NCBI RefSeq assembly: GCF_018502625.1
Contig: NZ_CP075566.1
Location: 4,078,001-4,142,000 of the forward strand
Direction of reading: 5' to 3'
DNA length: 64,000 nucleotides
DNA from: Pseudomonas hormoni
GTDB taxonomy: Bacteria; Pseudomonadota; Gammaproteobacteria; Pseudomonadales; Pseudomonadaceae
How positions within the stretch are numbered: position 1 is the first letter of the stretch; every line of letters starts with the position of its first letter. This document shows positions 16,215-25,902 of the stretch, piece after piece. A program made the translations under genes and the position numbers. A model generated the notes under the pieces. That model searched no databases. It was not told where the DNA came from and worked only from the letters and a program-made list of their open reading frames with translations.

Positions 16215-16976
16215 TCAAAACGCCGTAACCCCCCCATCCACCGCCAGCGAATGACCCGTAGTAAACGCAGCACCATCGCTGCACAGATACAAAACGGCAC
16301 TGGCAATTTCTTCAACCTTGCCGATACGACCCACCGGGTGCATGGCGTTGGCGAACTCGCCCTTCTTCGGGTCCGCTTCATAGGCGCGTCGGAACATGTC
16401 GGTGTCGATGACAGCCGGGCACACCGCATTCACGCGGATTTTTTTCTTGGCGTATTCGATCGCCGCCGATTTTGTCAGGCCGATCACCGCGTGTTTCGAC
16501 GCCGCATAAATGCTCATCTTCGGCGCAGCACCGAGGCCGGCGACCGAAGCGGTGTTGACGATCGCGCCACCGCCCTGGGCCAGCAACAGCGGCAGCTGGT
16601 ACTTCATGCACAGCCACACGCCTTTGACGTTAACGCCCATGATCGCGTCGAACTCGTCGACCGTGCCCTCGGCCAGTTTGCCTTTTTCAATCTCGATGCC
16701 CGCGTTGTTGAAGGCGTAATCAAGACGGCCGTAGGACTTCACCACCTCGTCCATCAGATTTTTTACATCGCTTTCCACGGTGACGTTGCAGCGCACGAAG
16801 GTCGCTTCGCCGCCTGCCGTGCGAATCAGCGCCACGGTGCCCTCGCCACCAGCCGTATCCATGTCGGCCACCACCACTTTCAACCCTTCGGCGGCGAACG
16901 CCTGGGCGGTCGCGCGACCGATACCGTTGGCGGCGCCCGTTACGACGGCGACCTGGCCGGAAAACGTCATGCTCAT
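16215..16976 (-). CDS. Short-chain dehydrogenase/reductase (SDR)
   Basis: Classical SDR of 253 residues, starting at ATG 16976 with GAGGAC 6-7 bases upstream. The NAD(P)-binding T-G-A-A-N-G-I-G is at 14-21, an Asp after the second strand (V-A-D-M-D, about residue 38) suggests NAD preference, N-N-A-G lies near 90, the catalytic Ser is in N-T-A-S-V, and the Y-A-A-S-K dyad is near 157-161. It ends A-V-D-G-G-V-T-A. It resembles general dehydrogenases annotated as glucose 1-dehydrogenase-like, so the substrate is uncertain. It diverges from the MDR reductase at 17213, and its 3' end abuts dispersed repeat copy C. Confidence 0.92.
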   Translation of the reverse strand: MSMTFSGQVAVVTGAANGIGRATAQAFAAEGLKVVVADMDTAGGEGTVALIRTAGGEATFVRCNVTVESDVKNLMDEVVKSYGRLDYAFNNAGIEIEKGKLAEGTVDEFDAIMGVNVKGVWLCMKYQLPLLLAQGGGAIVNTASVAGLGAAPKMSIYAASKHAVIGLTKSAAIEYAKKKIRVNAVCPAVIDTDMFRRAYEADPKKGEFANAMHPVGRIGKVEEIASAVLYLCSDGAAFTTGHSLAVDGGVTAF

Positions 16977-17212
16977 TGTTTTGTCCTCGAAGAGAAGAAT
17001 GCGGGGGTTCGCTTGCGCCCAGTCTAGCCACAGGCGCTACCGCCACGGCAGCACTATCAAAAGCCCGGTTGAGCGCCCATGAGTTGCGGTGATAGAACGG
17101 CCGGGCCGACTATCACTGCACTGGATCAGGCTGCATTCGCCGCATCAGCCAAACTTGCGGCGGCGCCAATGAAGGTCTATCAACAAGGCTTCATTCATCT
17201 TGAGTGCCTGTC

Positions 17213-18217
17213 ATGACTACCCAGACCAATCGCCAGTTCCTGCTCGCCAAACGTCCGGTGGGCGCGGCTACCCGCGAGACGTTCACCTATCAGGAAGTAC
17301 CGGTCGGGGAACCGGCCGCGGGTCAGATCCTGGTCAAAAACGAATATTTGTCCCTCGACCCGGCCATGCGTGGCTGGATGAACGAAGGCAAGTCCTACAT
17401 CCCGCCCGTTGGTATCGGCGAGGTGATGCGCGCATTGGGCGTAGGCAAAGTCGTGGCGTCGAACAATCCAGGCTTTGTGGTCGGTGACTACGTCAACGGC
17501 GCCTTGGGCGTGCAGGATTACTTCCTTGGCGAGCCGCGCGGTTTCTACAAGGTCGATCCGAAACTGGCTCCGTTGCCACGTTATCTGTCCGCGCTGGGCA
17601 TGACCGGGATGACCGCCTACTTCGCCCTGCTCGATGTCGGTGCACCGAAAGAAGGTGACACTGTGGTGCTGTCCGGTGCGGCCGGGGCGGTGGGCAGCAT
17701 TGCCGGGCAGATTGCCAGGATCAAAGGCTGCCGTGTGGTCGGCATCGCGGGCGGCGCGGACAAGTGCAAGTTCCTGATCGACGAACTGGGTTTTGACGGC
17801 GCCATCGATTACAAGAGCGAAGATGTCGTCGCCGGCCTCAAGCGTGAATGCCCGAAAGGCGTCGACGTTTACTTCGATAACGTCGGCGGCGACATCCTCG
17901 ATGCGGTGCTGAGCCGCCTGAACATGAAGGCACGGGTGGTGATTTGCGGCGCCATCAGCCAGTACAACAACAAGGAAGCGGTCAAAGGGCCAGCCAACTA
18001 CCTGTCGCTGTTGGTGAACCGCGCGCGGATGGAAGGCTTCGTGGTGATGGACTACGCCGCGCAGTTCGCCGCTGCCGGGCAGGAAATGGCCGGCTGGATG
18101 GCCAAGGGGCAGCTCAAGAGCAAGGAAGACATTGTTGAAGGACTGGAGACATTCCCGGAGACGCTGATGAAGTTGTTCAGCGGGGAGAATTTCGGGAAGT
18201 TGGTTCTGAAGGTTTAA
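17213..18217 (+). CDS. NADP-dependent oxidoreductase of the MDR family (leukotriene-B4/curcumin reductase type)
   Basis: A 334-residue zinc-independent medium-chain reductase. The dinucleotide-binding motif G-A-A-G-A-V-G-S lies near residue 155, and Y-F-D-N-V-G-G-D near 220 is characteristic of the NADPH-dependent enone reductase branch (PTGR1/CurA-like). These enzymes reduce alpha,beta-unsaturated ketones and aldehydes. ATG 17213 is used; a GTG three codons earlier is possible, and the ribosome site is weak either way. It is divergent from the SDR gene and may share a detoxification or redox role, but no shared substrate can be shown. A REP doublet follows. Confidence 0.92.
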   Translation: MTTQTNRQFLLAKRPVGAATRETFTYQEVPVGEPAAGQILVKNEYLSLDPAMRGWMNEGKSYIPPVGIGEVMRALGVGKVVASNNPGFVVGDYVNGALGVQDYFLGEPRGFYKVDPKLAPLPRYLSALGMTGMTAYFALLDVGAPKEGDTVVLSGAAGAVGSIAGQIARIKGCRVVGIAGGADKCKFLIDELGFDGAIDYKSEDVVAGLKRECPKGVDVYFDNVGGDILDAVLSRLNMKARVVICGAISQYNNKEAVKGPANYLSLLVNRARMEGFVVMDYAAQFAAAGQEMAGWMAKGQLKSKEDIVEGLETFPETLMKLFSGENFGKLVLKV

Positions 18218-18248
18218 CGCACTATTTGAAATGCCCACAAAAACCAAT

Positions 18249-18337
18249 GTGGGAGCGAGCCTGCTCGCGATTGCGGTATATCAGGCGACGTAGTTGCCGC
18301 CTGACATTCCCTCATCGCGAGCAGGCTCGCTCCCACA
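18249..18337. repeat. REP doublet
   Basis: An inverted pair with cores GTGGGAGCGAGCCTGCTCGC and its complement lies between convergent genes (MDR reductase and pyrF). Confidence 0.9.
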
Positions 18338-18357
18338 ATGGGTTCTTCGGTGTGTGA

Positions 18358-19056
18358 TCAGGCCAGCTCAGCCACTACCGAAGCCAACGCCTTGGCCGGA
18401 TCCGCCGCCTGGCTGATCGGACGGCCAATCACCAGATAATCGGAACCGGCATCCAGCGCCTGACGCGGGGTCAGGATGCGACGCTGATCGTCCTGGGCGC
18501 TGCCCGCCGGGCGAATCCCCGGGGTCACCAGTTGCAGCGACGGGTGAGCCGATTTCAAGGCCTGGGCTTCCAGTGCCGAGCACACCAGACCGTCCATCCC
18601 GGCTTTTTCCGCGAGTGCCGCCAGGCGCAGCACCTGCTCCTGCGGTTCGATGTCCAGACCGATGCCGGCCAGGTCTTCACGCTCCATGCTGGTCAGCACG
18701 GTCACGCCGATCAGCAGCGGTTTCGGGCCGGTGCGCTGGTCGAGCACTTCACGGCAAGCCGCCATCATGCGCAGACCGCCGGAGCAGTGCACGTTAACCA
18801 TCCACACGCCCATTTCCGCTGCAGCCTTTACCGCCATGGCGGTGGTGTTCGGGATGTCGTGGAACTTGAGGTCCAGGAACACTTCGAAACCCTTGTCGCG
18901 CAAGGTGCCGACGATTTCCGCGGCGCAGCTGGTGAACAGTTCCTTGCCGACTTTGACCCGGCACAGTTTCGGGTCCAACTGGTCGGCCAGCTTCAGTGCG
19001 GCGTCACGGGTGGGGAAATCCAGGGCGACGATGATAGGAGTCTGGCAGACGGACAT
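18358..19056 (-). CDS. pyrF: Orotidine 5'-phosphate decarboxylase
   Basis: A 232-residue enzyme of pyrimidine synthesis that converts OMP to UMP. The catalytic array [10 protein letters not shown] (D62, K64, D67) is intact. The phosphate-binding end V-T-P-G-I-R-P near residue 182 and V-I-G-R-P-I near 213 are also present. Start is ATG 19056 (GAGAG about 7 bases upstream), giving [14 protein letters not shown], the usual N-terminus; the frame extends to 19092 without support. It is a single gene, divergent from the two-component genes at 19338. Confidence 0.97.
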   Translation of the reverse strand: MSVCQTPIIVALDFPTRDAALKLADQLDPKLCRVKVGKELFTSCAAEIVGTLRDKGFEVFLDLKFHDIPNTTAMAVKAAAEMGVWMVNVHCSGGLRMMAACREVLDQRTGPKPLLIGVTVLTSMEREDLAGIGLDIEPQEQVLRLAALAEKAGMDGLVCSALEAQALKSAHPSLQLVTPGIRPAGSAQDDQRRILTPRQALDAGSDYLVIGRPISQAADPAKALASVVAELA

Positions 19057-19337
19057 GTGCGGGCTCTCAGGCAGGACGAAATCGGCGCGCATTGTAGCGG
19101 AACCTGCGCGGCTGCGGGACCCGATGATCGGTAATTCGTCGTCGGCGCTCAGCCAAGACTAGCCCTTTCGCCGATTGTGTCGAGACCGATACACACACGA
19201 CACGCCTGCAACACCCTTGCCCGCTACTCTCGGCAGCCGCAACACGTCCTTACAGCACTTCCCGCCTCCGGGCCGGACGCCTATGCTGAAGCCACAACCT
19301 CGCAGCCTATCTTTGTGGTTGGCAGCCTACCTGGCAG

Positions 19338-20108
19338 ATGAACGCACGCATGCACAGCACCCAAGCCCCCTTGAACGACGATCAAAAAGTGCCCGGCGAC
19401 GACAAGCGCTGGAGCATTCGCGCGCTCATCGTCGACGATGATGTCCCGATCCGCGAGCTGATGATCGATTACCTGGCCCGGTTCAACATCCACGCCAGCG
19501 GCGTCACCGATGGCGCCGCCATGCGTCTGGCGCTGCAAGCCGAGCATTTCGACGTGGTGGTGCTTGACCTGATGCTACCCGGTGAAGACGGTCTGTCGCT
19601 ATGCCGCTGGCTGCGCGCCGAATCGGACATTCCGATCCTGATGCTCACCGCGCGCTGCGAACCCACCGACCGGATCATCGGCCTGGAACTGGGCGCCGAC
19701 GACTACATGGCCAAGCCGTTCGAACCGCGAGAACTGGTCGCGCGGATTCAGACCATTCTGCGGCGGGTGCGCGACGACCGCACCGAACAGCGTGCGAACA
19801 TTCGCTTCGACAGCTGGCGTCTGAACAGCGTGCTGCGCCAATTGATCGCGTCAGATGGCTTGGTGGTTCCGCTGTCCAACGCCGAATTCCGCTTGCTGTG
19901 GGTGTTCATCGAACGTCCGCGCCGAGTGCTCAGCCGCGAACAATTGCTGGATGCGGCGCGCGGTCGCTCGATCGAAGCCTTTGATCGCAGCATCGATTTG
20001 CTGGTCTCGCGTCTGCGCCAGAAACTCGGTGACGACCCGAAAGCCCCGCAGTTGATCAAGACGGTTCGCGGTGAGGGTTACCTGTTCGACGCCCGAGACA
20101 TCGGCTGA
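19338..20108 (+). CDS. OmpR-family response regulator
   Basis: A 256-residue response regulator. The receiver domain spans about residues 28-142, with the acidic pair D-D-D near 33-35, the phosphoacceptor Asp in V-V-L-D-L-M-L-P and the conserved Lys in Y-M-A-K-P-F. The winged-helix DNA-binding domain (about 160-252) ends T-V-R-G-E-G-Y-L-F. The N-terminal ~27 residues are an unusual hydrophilic extension; ATG 19350 is an alternative start. Its stop overlaps the kinase start (TGATG), so they are coupled. It looks like the RstA/OmpR branch; the regulon is unknown. Confidence 0.93.
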   Translation: MNARMHSTQAPLNDDQKVPGDDKRWSIRALIVDDDVPIRELMIDYLARFNIHASGVTDGAAMRLALQAEHFDVVVLDLMLPGEDGLSLCRWLRAESDIPILMLTARCEPTDRIIGLELGADDYMAKPFEPRELVARIQTILRRVRDDRTEQRANIRFDSWRLNSVLRQLIASDGLVVPLSNAEFRLLWVFIERPRRVLSREQLLDAARGRSIEAFDRSIDLLVSRLRQKLGDDPKAPQLIKTVRGEGYLFDARDIG

Positions 20109-21157
20109 TGCGTGCGCGCTTCGATACGCTGTTCGGCCGCCTGTTTGGCGTGCTGCTGGTGGCGATCATCCTGGCGCATCTGCTCGCGTTTGCCTGGTTT
20201 CATCATTACGGTCCACCTCCCCCGCCTCCGCCGCCCGAGTTCTTCCAGGGTCTGGAAGGGCAACGTCCGCCGATGGACCCGCGGTTCGAAAACCGGCCAC
20301 CACGGCCCTGGTTCGGTGGGCCGTTGGTGCCGCTGACGTTCCAGTTGATCTCACTGATCATCGCAGCCTGGTACGGCGCAAAACTGCTGAGCCGGCCGAT
20401 CCAGCGCTTGAGTGACGCCGCCGAGCGCCTGAGCGAAAACCTCGACAGCCCACCGCTGGACGAGTCCGGCCCACGGGAAGCCCGGCAAGCGGCCTACACC
20501 TTCAACTTGATGCAAAAGCGCATCATCGAACAAATGCAGCAGCGTTCGCGGATGCTCGGCGCGGTCTCCCACGACCTGCGCACGCCGTTGTCCCGGCTCA
20601 AGCTGCGGCTGGAGCAGATCGACGACAACAAGCTGCAAGGTCAGATGCGCCAGGATCTGGACGACATGATCAGCATGCTCGACGCCACCCTCACCTACCT
20701 GCACGAGCAGCGCACCAGCGAGGCCCCGCAATGGATGGACGTGCAAGCGCTGGTCGAATCCTTGAGTGAAAATGCCCAGGACCAGGGTTCTGATGTCCAG
20801 GCCACCGGCCACTGCGCACCGTTGCAGGTTCAGCCGATGGCGCTGCGTTCATGCATCAACAACTTGCTGGATAACGCCCTGCGCTATGCCGGACAGGCGC
20901 AGATCGCGCTTGAAGACAATCGCGAACACCTGGTGATTCGGGTGATCGACCACGGACCGGGGATTGCGGCGGATAAACGCGAAGTCGTGTTTGAACCTTT
21001 CTTTCGTCTGGAAGGTTCGCGCAATCGCAACTCCGGCGGTGTCGGGTTGGGTATGACCATTGCCCGTGAAGCGGCTGAACGGTTGGGGGGACAATTGAAT
21101 CTGGAAGAGACGCCCGGTGGTGGTTTGACCGCCGTCATCTGGTTGCCCCGCACCTGA
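20108..21157 (+). CDS. Sensor histidine kinase with proline-rich periplasmic segment
   Basis: A 349-residue membrane kinase paired with the preceding regulator. TM1 is at about 10-30. A short periplasmic loop (about 33-75) contains H-H-Y-G and eight consecutive prolines, then more Pro and aromatic residues. TM2 is at about 76-96. HAMP follows, then the H-box A-V-S-H-D-L-R-T-P near residue 157 and the HATPase domain with N, G1 (D-H-G-P-G-I) and G2 (G-V-G-L-G-M) boxes. The loop is too small for a folded sensor domain, so it may sense metal, pH or envelope stress directly. The polyproline run implies dependence on EF-P for translation. Confidence 0.93.
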   Translation: MRARFDTLFGRLFGVLLVAIILAHLLAFAWFHHYGPPPPPPPPEFFQGLEGQRPPMDPRFENRPPRPWFGGPLVPLTFQLISLIIAAWYGAKLLSRPIQRLSDAAERLSENLDSPPLDESGPREARQAAYTFNLMQKRIIEQMQQRSRMLGAVSHDLRTPLSRLKLRLEQIDDNKLQGQMRQDLDDMISMLDATLTYLHEQRTSEAPQWMDVQALVESLSENAQDQGSDVQATGHCAPLQVQPMALRSCINNLLDNALRYAGQAQIALEDNREHLVIRVIDHGPGIAADKREVVFEPFFRLEGSRNRNSGGVGLGMTIAREAAERLGGQLNLEETPGGGLTAVIWLPRT

Positions 21158-21173
21158 GCCCCACACAAGTCCC

Positions 21174-21281
21174 CTGTAGGAGCAAAGCTTGCTCGCGAAA
21201 GCGGTAAGTCAGCCAGAGTTGATATTGAATGTGACGACCTCTTCGCGGGCAAGTCGGACCGGCGCGCCGCCCGCTCCTACA
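21174..21281. repeat. REP doublet
   Basis: Inverted REP units (GTAGGAGCAAAGCTTGCTCG and a GCGGGCAAGTCGGACC-type unit) lie about 50 bp apart, between the kinase and the EF-hand gene. The two halves belong to different REP sequence variants. Confidence 0.8.
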
Positions 21282-21393
21282 TTAGCGGCATGTGTACCAC
21301 TCGGTACAAACCCCACATACCCACGACAACTTGCTCCTTGAGGCTGCATAAGCCGGTGCACCCGCCGGCTTTCCATTCCAGGGAGTGAGCCCA

Positions 21394-22242
21394 ATGATCG
21401 GTAGCGTCAGCAACTACACGAGCTATAACAGCACCGCCAGCACCACCACCAGCAATGCCCGTAGCCAGCAATTCCAGAAAGAACTGCTCTCCAGACTCGA
21501 CACCAACAGCGATGGTTCGGTGGATCAGGACGAGCTCAAAAGCGCCCTGTCGCAGAAATCCGATGACGGTTTGCTGGTCAGTCTGAGCAAAGATTTCGCC
21601 GACCTGGACAGTGACGACAGCGGCAGCCTGAGCAGCGAAGAAATGGCAGCGATGACGCCTCCTCCACCTCCGCGTGATCAGGCATCGGACACCAAACTGG
21701 CCGACGCGCTGATCAGCGCTCTGGACGCCGATGGCGACGGTGCCATCAGCGGCGACGAACTGAGTAACGGTCTGACCAGCGCCGGCAGCAGCGCTGACAG
21801 CACGGAAATCTTCTCGGCCCTGGACAAGAACGAAGATGGCGTCGTCAGCAAGGACGAACTCGCCGCCAGTCTCGCCCCGCCACCGCCGCCACCTCAACAG
21901 GTGTCCAGCGAAGAGCTGTTCAGCCAGCTCGATGCGGACAGCGATGGCAGTGTCAGTGCCACCGAACTGAGCAGCGCGTTGCAGGCGAGCGACAGCACCT
22001 CATCGACCGGCACCGACACCAGTGCCGCGCTGCTAAAGGTATTGGATAGCGACAGCAGTGGCGGAGTCAGCAGCGACGAATTGAAAGCCGCGCTGCAGGC
22101 CGGTCGCGAGAAAAACAGCGACAGTTCCACCGATCAGGCGAACGTGGCAGAAGCGCTGGACAAAATGATCGCCATCCTGAGCAAGCAATACTCGCTCGAC
22201 AAGGTGGCGACGGTGGGTAAATACCTTAACGTAGCGACTTAA
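21394..22242 (+). CDS. EF-hand calcium-binding protein (XopAW-like)
   Basis: A 282-residue, strongly acidic, Ser/Asp-rich protein with six EF-hand loops of the D-x-[DN]-x-D-G type. The first, D-T-N-S-D-G-S-V-D-Q-D-E, is at about 36-47; later ones include D-A-D-G-D-G-A-I-S-G-D-E and D-K-N-E-D-G-V-V-S-K-D-E. Two proline runs (five and six residues) act as linkers between EF-hand pairs. The N-terminus (M-I-G-S-V-S-N-Y) has no Sec signal and resembles proteins annotated as XopAW-type calcium-binding effectors. ATG 21394 has GGGAG 7 bases upstream. No secretion genes lie nearby, so secretion is unproven. Confidence 0.87.
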   Translation: MIGSVSNYTSYNSTASTTTSNARSQQFQKELLSRLDTNSDGSVDQDELKSALSQKSDDGLLVSLSKDFADLDSDDSGSLSSEEMAAMTPPPPPRDQASDTKLADALISALDADGDGAISGDELSNGLTSAGSSADSTEIFSALDKNEDGVVSKDELAASLAPPPPPPQQVSSEELFSQLDADSDGSVSATELSSALQASDSTSSTGTDTSAALLKVLDSDSSGGVSSDELKAALQAGREKNSDSSTDQANVAEALDKMIAILSKQYSLDKVATVGKYLNVAT

Positions 22243-22249
22243 GTCAAAA

Positions 22250-22376
22250 GCTTCGCGGGCAAGTCGGACCGCCGCACCGCTCGCTCCTACAGGTCATGCG
22301 TTTTGCCCCAATTATGGGTTCGACACTTGACCTGTAGGAGCGAGCGGTACGGCGGTCCGACTTGCCCGCGAAGGGG
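22250..22376. repeat. REP doublet
   Basis: Inverted units of the CGCGGGCAAGTCGGACC type are separated by a ~40-bp linker, between convergent genes. Confidence 0.88.
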
Positions 22377-22397
22377 CCATTCGCCTCAACACAAACC

Positions 22398-23453
22398 TCA
22401 CGGCCGGCGATCTTCCACCCGCGCCTGACTCTTGCTCCAGTCAGTCAAAAGACTGTACGCGACAGCCAACAACGTCGGCCCGATAAAAAGGCCGATGAAG
22501 CCGAACGCAATCAACCCGCCAAACACCCCCAACAACACGATCACCAACGGCAAATTCCCACCGCGACTGATCAGGTAAGGCTTGAGCACGTTGTCGACCC
22601 CGCTGATGATGAACGTGCCCCAGATCCCGAGAAACACTGCCATCCCGTACTCGCCCTTCCAGGCCAGCCACGCGGTCGCCGGTATCCACACCAGCGGCGG
22701 CCCCATGGGAATCAGGCTGAGCAGGAAGGTGACGATGCCAAGCACCAACGCTCCAGGCACTCCGGCAATCAGGAACCCGATCAACGCCAGCACCGCCTGG
22801 GCTGCCGCCGTCCCGATCACGCCGTTCACCACCCGTTGAACCGTACCCGCCACCAATTCGATGTAGTAACCGGCGCGATCCCCGATCAACCGTTGCAGCA
22901 GGCCGTGGACAAACGCCGCCAGGCGCGGCCCGTCCCGGTAGAAAAAGAACACGAACACGATGCTCAGCGTCAGCTCGAGAATGCCGCCGCCAATCTGTGC
23001 ACTGCGCGCCAGCAACCAGTTACCGACCTGCCCCAGATAAGGTTTGAGCGACACCATCATTGCCGCGCCTTGCTGATCGATGCTGTTCCAGATCACCACC
23101 AGCCGTTCGCCCACAAGAGGAATACTGCCCAGCCAGGTCGGTGCCTCGGGCAAGCCATCCATCTGCACATCCTTGATGAACGCCGTGGCGTCGCGCACAT
23201 GGTCCGCCAGGTTGAAACCCAGCCACACCAGCGGCAACGCCACCAGCAACATCCAGCCCAGGGTCAGCAATGCAGCCGCCAGGGATTCGCGACCGTTGAG
23301 CCAACGGGTCAACAAACGCATCAGGGGCCAACTGGCAAACGCCAGCACCGCGCCCCAGAACAACGCGGACCAGAACGGCGCCATCACCCAGAAGCTCGCG
23401 CCAAACAGCACCAGGAGCAGGATTTGCACCAACAGCCGATCGTTATTGATCAT
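22398..23453 (-). CDS. AI-2E family (PerM/YdiK-like) membrane protein
   Basis: A 351-residue polytopic inner-membrane protein of the AI-2 exporter (AI-2E, formerly UPF0118) superfamily. About eight hydrophobic segments are visible, with a long amphipathic region between the third and fourth (about residues 80-150). Signature motifs are F-F-F-Y-R-D-G-P near 170 and L-I-P-M-G-P-P-L-V-W-I-P near 247, then V-D-N-V-L-K-P-Y near 290. It is closest in character to YdiK. Members export small molecules or Na+/H+; the substrate is unknown. It is the last gene of the minus-strand run that begins at the acyl-CoA synthetase. Confidence 0.9.
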   Translation of the reverse strand: MINNDRLLVQILLLVLFGASFWVMAPFWSALFWGAVLAFASWPLMRLLTRWLNGRESLAAALLTLGWMLLVALPLVWLGFNLADHVRDATAFIKDVQMDGLPEAPTWLGSIPLVGERLVVIWNSIDQQGAAMMVSLKPYLGQVGNWLLARSAQIGGGILELTLSIVFVFFFYRDGPRLAAFVHGLLQRLIGDRAGYYIELVAGTVQRVVNGVIGTAAAQAVLALIGFLIAGVPGALVLGIVTFLLSLIPMGPPLVWIPATAWLAWKGEYGMAVFLGIWGTFIISGVDNVLKPYLISRGGNLPLVIVLLGVFGGLIAFGFIGLFIGPTLLAVAYSLLTDWSKSQARVEDRRP

Positions 23454-23522
23454 CCGAATCTCGAAAAAAGTCAGTTCGCAAAAGAGTAGGCGAACGCGGC
23501 CAGCGCGTCCGCCTGATTCAGC

Positions 23523-24341
23523 TTATCGCAACAGTTCGATGTGCAGGCCAGAGCCTTCGACGCTGCCCGTCTCCATCCGCGCCGACCGCACGCCCTGGCT
23601 CATCAATGCCTGACGCCAGGCTTCGGCGTTCGGCCCGGAAACGCTCACCCGCAGGGTCGTGTCCAGGTTCAGGCCGCGCGAGAGCAAGCGCAGCCAGGTC
23701 TCGTCGGGCGCACTGGTCAGTTTGGGGAAGTCGAGCTCACCGGTACTTTTGAGCTCTCGCAACAAGGTTGCGGATGTTGGCAGCAGATCACCCAGCGGTG
23801 CGGCAGAATCGAACTGTTCAACGTGCAAATAGGCTTTGCGATTGCCGCGAGTGATGCTGTATAGCGCCACCAGCGTGTTGTCCTTTGGCGCAGCCAACCG
23901 CAACAGCAGATAGGCCTGCTGATCGTCAGCGCCATAGAGCTTGGCATTGCCGAAGACTTCATTGGCCCACAGGCTGCTTTCACCGCAATCACGGGCCTGG
24001 CACCAGAACAGCAATTCGGCGTCCTGCTTCTGCAAGGCTTCGCGAGCGACGGTAAACGCTTCGGTAGACGAATGCTCCGGTGGCAGCTCGTAGGTCACCG
24101 AAGTGGTTTGCCCACGGGCGCTGACCTGACCGTCGAAACGCAACTGGCCGCTGATCTTGCGTATTGAACCCAGCGGGTAGATCCGCTCCAGTTCAACCGC
24201 CGGGCGATAGTCAACGATCTGCGAATCGGCCACGCGGGGCACGATCGGCAGGTCCTGACTGCCCGGCACATCGGCGGCAAACCCCAGAGGACTGAAACAA
24301 CACAGCGCCAGCAGACTGATTGAACGCATGGATGAGCTCAT
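23523..24341 (-). CDS. DUF4892-type periplasmic protein
   Basis: A 272-residue exported protein with a cleavable signal ([20 protein letters not shown], cleavage near F-A-A-D). ATG 24341 overlaps the GST stop as ATGA. The mature part begins with S-Q-D-L-P-I-V-P-R, contains an internal pair C-Q-A-R-D-C-G that could form a disulfide, and ends in an OmpA-like-looking stretch around [11 protein letters not shown]. It matches what I know as DUF4892. It probably resides in the periplasm or at the outer membrane; its function is unknown. Coupling to a GST is probably incidental. Confidence 0.82.
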   Translation of the reverse strand: MSSSMRSISLLALCCFSPLGFAADVPGSQDLPIVPRVADSQIVDYRPAVELERIYPLGSIRKISGQLRFDGQVSARGQTTSVTYELPPEHSSTEAFTVAREALQKQDAELLFWCQARDCGESSLWANEVFGNAKLYGADDQQAYLLLRLAAPKDNTLVALYSITRGNRKAYLHVEQFDSAAPLGDLLPTSATLLRELKSTGELDFPKLTSAPDETWLRLLSRGLNLDTTLRVSVSGPNAEAWRQALMSQGVRSARMETGSVEGSGLHIELLR

Positions 24342-24997
24342 CGGATCAGCATGGCCTGGGCACCCTTGATGACGTTGGCGTCGTCGATGCGTTCGGGAAC
24401 GAGCAAACCACGCTGCACCGCCGGACGCGCTTCCATACTCGCCATCCAGCGTTGCAAGGCCGTCAAGCCGTCCACGTCGACACCTGACCACTCGTGCCCA
24501 CGCACCCACGGAAAAGTGGCGATATCGGCAATGCTGTAATCGCCGGCCAGAAATTCCACGTCTTGCAGACGCGTGTCGAGCACTTCATACAGGCGACGGG
24601 TTTCATGCTGATAGCGATCGATGGCGCCCTGGAGTTTCTCCGGAAAGTAACGGAAAAACACGTTGGCCTGGCCCTGCATCGGGCCGATTCCACCCATCTG
24701 GAACATCAGCCACTGCAACACCACCGAACGCCCCTTGGGGTCCTGAGGCAGCAGTTTGCCGGTCATTTCAGCGAGGTAAATCAGGATGGCGCCGGATTCA
24801 AACACAGCAAAATCGCCGTTGGCGCGGTCAACAATCGCCGGGATCCGGCCATTGGGGTTGATCTTGAGGAAGTCCGCGGACTTCTGTTCCTTCTTGTCGA
24901 AACTCAAGGCGTGCACCGTGTAGGGCAGGCCGAGTTCCTCGAGCACGATAGAGACCTTGTGGCCATTCGGGGTCGCAGCGGTGTAGAGATCTATCAT
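24338..24997 (-). CDS. Glutathione S-transferase (YfcG/Ure2-like)
   Basis: A 219-residue cytoplasmic GST. ATG 24997 has GGGAG 5-8 bases upstream and gives [17 protein letters not shown], the N-terminus of the YfcG/Ure2p branch, which often shows disulfide reductase rather than conjugating activity. The glutathione site motifs N-P-N-G-R-I-P-A-I and E-S-G-A-I-L-I-Y-L are present. The C-terminal helical domain has [10 protein letters not shown]. Its stop overlaps the DUF4892 start by four bases, and a 50-bp gap separates it from the alpha/beta hydrolase upstream. Confidence 0.93.
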   Translation of the reverse strand: MIDLYTAATPNGHKVSIVLEELGLPYTVHALSFDKKEQKSADFLKINPNGRIPAIVDRANGDFAVFESGAILIYLAEMTGKLLPQDPKGRSVVLQWLMFQMGGIGPMQGQANVFFRYFPEKLQGAIDRYQHETRRLYEVLDTRLQDVEFLAGDYSIADIATFPWVRGHEWSGVDVDGLTALQRWMASMEARPAVQRGLLVPERIDDANVIKGAQAMLIR

Positions 24998-25047
24998 GGT
25001 TGTCTCCCATTTCAACCCGCCCAGCCTCGACAGTTGCCCGGCGCAAG

Positions 25048-25902
25048 TCAAGGAACGGCGAAGAACCGATTGAAACAGTCTGCGACAAGGTCGGCACCGG
25101 ATTCGTCATTCAGGTGCAAATGATGACCGCCAGGCAGCTGTTCACGGCTAAAGGGTAGACGCTCCAGCAACTCGGGATGTTTGGCGAGCATGCCGTCGGC
25201 CGCGACGACCAGCAGCGCAGGACAGCTGACCCGCTGGACGAAGGCCATGGCCTGTTCGGTGGTCAGACGCAGCGGCGACGGCAGCGTCAGGCGGTTGTCG
25301 GTACGCCAGGTGTAGCCGCCCGGCACCGGCATCAAGCCACGCTGGGCCAGCAGTTCGGCGGCTTCGCGGCTGACGGCCACCAGACCTTTCATGCGCGCTT
25401 CGATGGCGCGGTCGAGGGTGTTGTAGACCGGTTTGCTTTTCTCCCGCAGATCCAGCTGCGCTTGCAGGGCCATGCCCATGCGCTCGGCGGCATTTTCGCC
25501 TTTGTCTGTAGGAGGAATGATGCCGTCGATCAAGGCCAGATGGGTGACACGCTCCGGCAGCGAACCGGCAATGATCAACGAAGCGATCGCACCCATGGAG
25601 TGCCCCATCAGCGCAAAACGCTTCAAGCCAAGCTGTTCGGCGACTTGCAGCACGTCATGGGCGTAGTCCCACATCGCGTAACCGGCACCCGCAGGACGAT
25701 GCCCGGAATGACCGTGACCGGCCATGTCCAGCGCAATGATGCGCAGCCCTTTGAGTTTCGGCGCCAACCGGGCAAAGCTGTTGGCGTTGTCCAGCCAGCC
25801 GTGCAAGGCGATCACCGGCAAACCGTCTTCGGGACCGAACAGGTGCGCTGCCAGCTCAATGTGCGGCAGGCTCAGGCGGACTTCTTCGACGACATGGCTC
25901 AT
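25048..25902 (-). CDS. Alpha/beta hydrolase
   Basis: A 284-residue soluble alpha/beta-fold hydrolase. The oxyanion motif is H-G-W-L-D-N near residue 34, the nucleophile elbow G-H-S-M-G near 103, and the catalytic His in G-G-H-H-L-H near 263. ATG 25902 overlaps the previous gene's stop (ATGA), which makes the long upstream frame to 26238 an artefact. The closest type is the esterase/epoxide-hydrolase-like group. It follows another hydrolase, a thioesterase and an acyl-CoA synthetase, so lipid or ester metabolism is likely; the substrate is undetermined. Confidence 0.92.
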   Translation of the reverse strand: MSHVVEEVRLSLPHIELAAHLFGPEDGLPVIALHGWLDNANSFARLAPKLKGLRIIALDMAGHGHSGHRPAGAGYAMWDYAHDVLQVAEQLGLKRFALMGHSMGAIASLIIAGSLPERVTHLALIDGIIPPTDKGENAAERMGMALQAQLDLREKSKPVYNTLDRAIEARMKGLVAVSREAAELLAQRGLMPVPGGYTWRTDNRLTLPSPLRLTTEQAMAFVQRVSCPALLVVAADGMLAKHPELLERLPFSREQLPGGHHLHLNDESGADLVADCFNRFFAVP

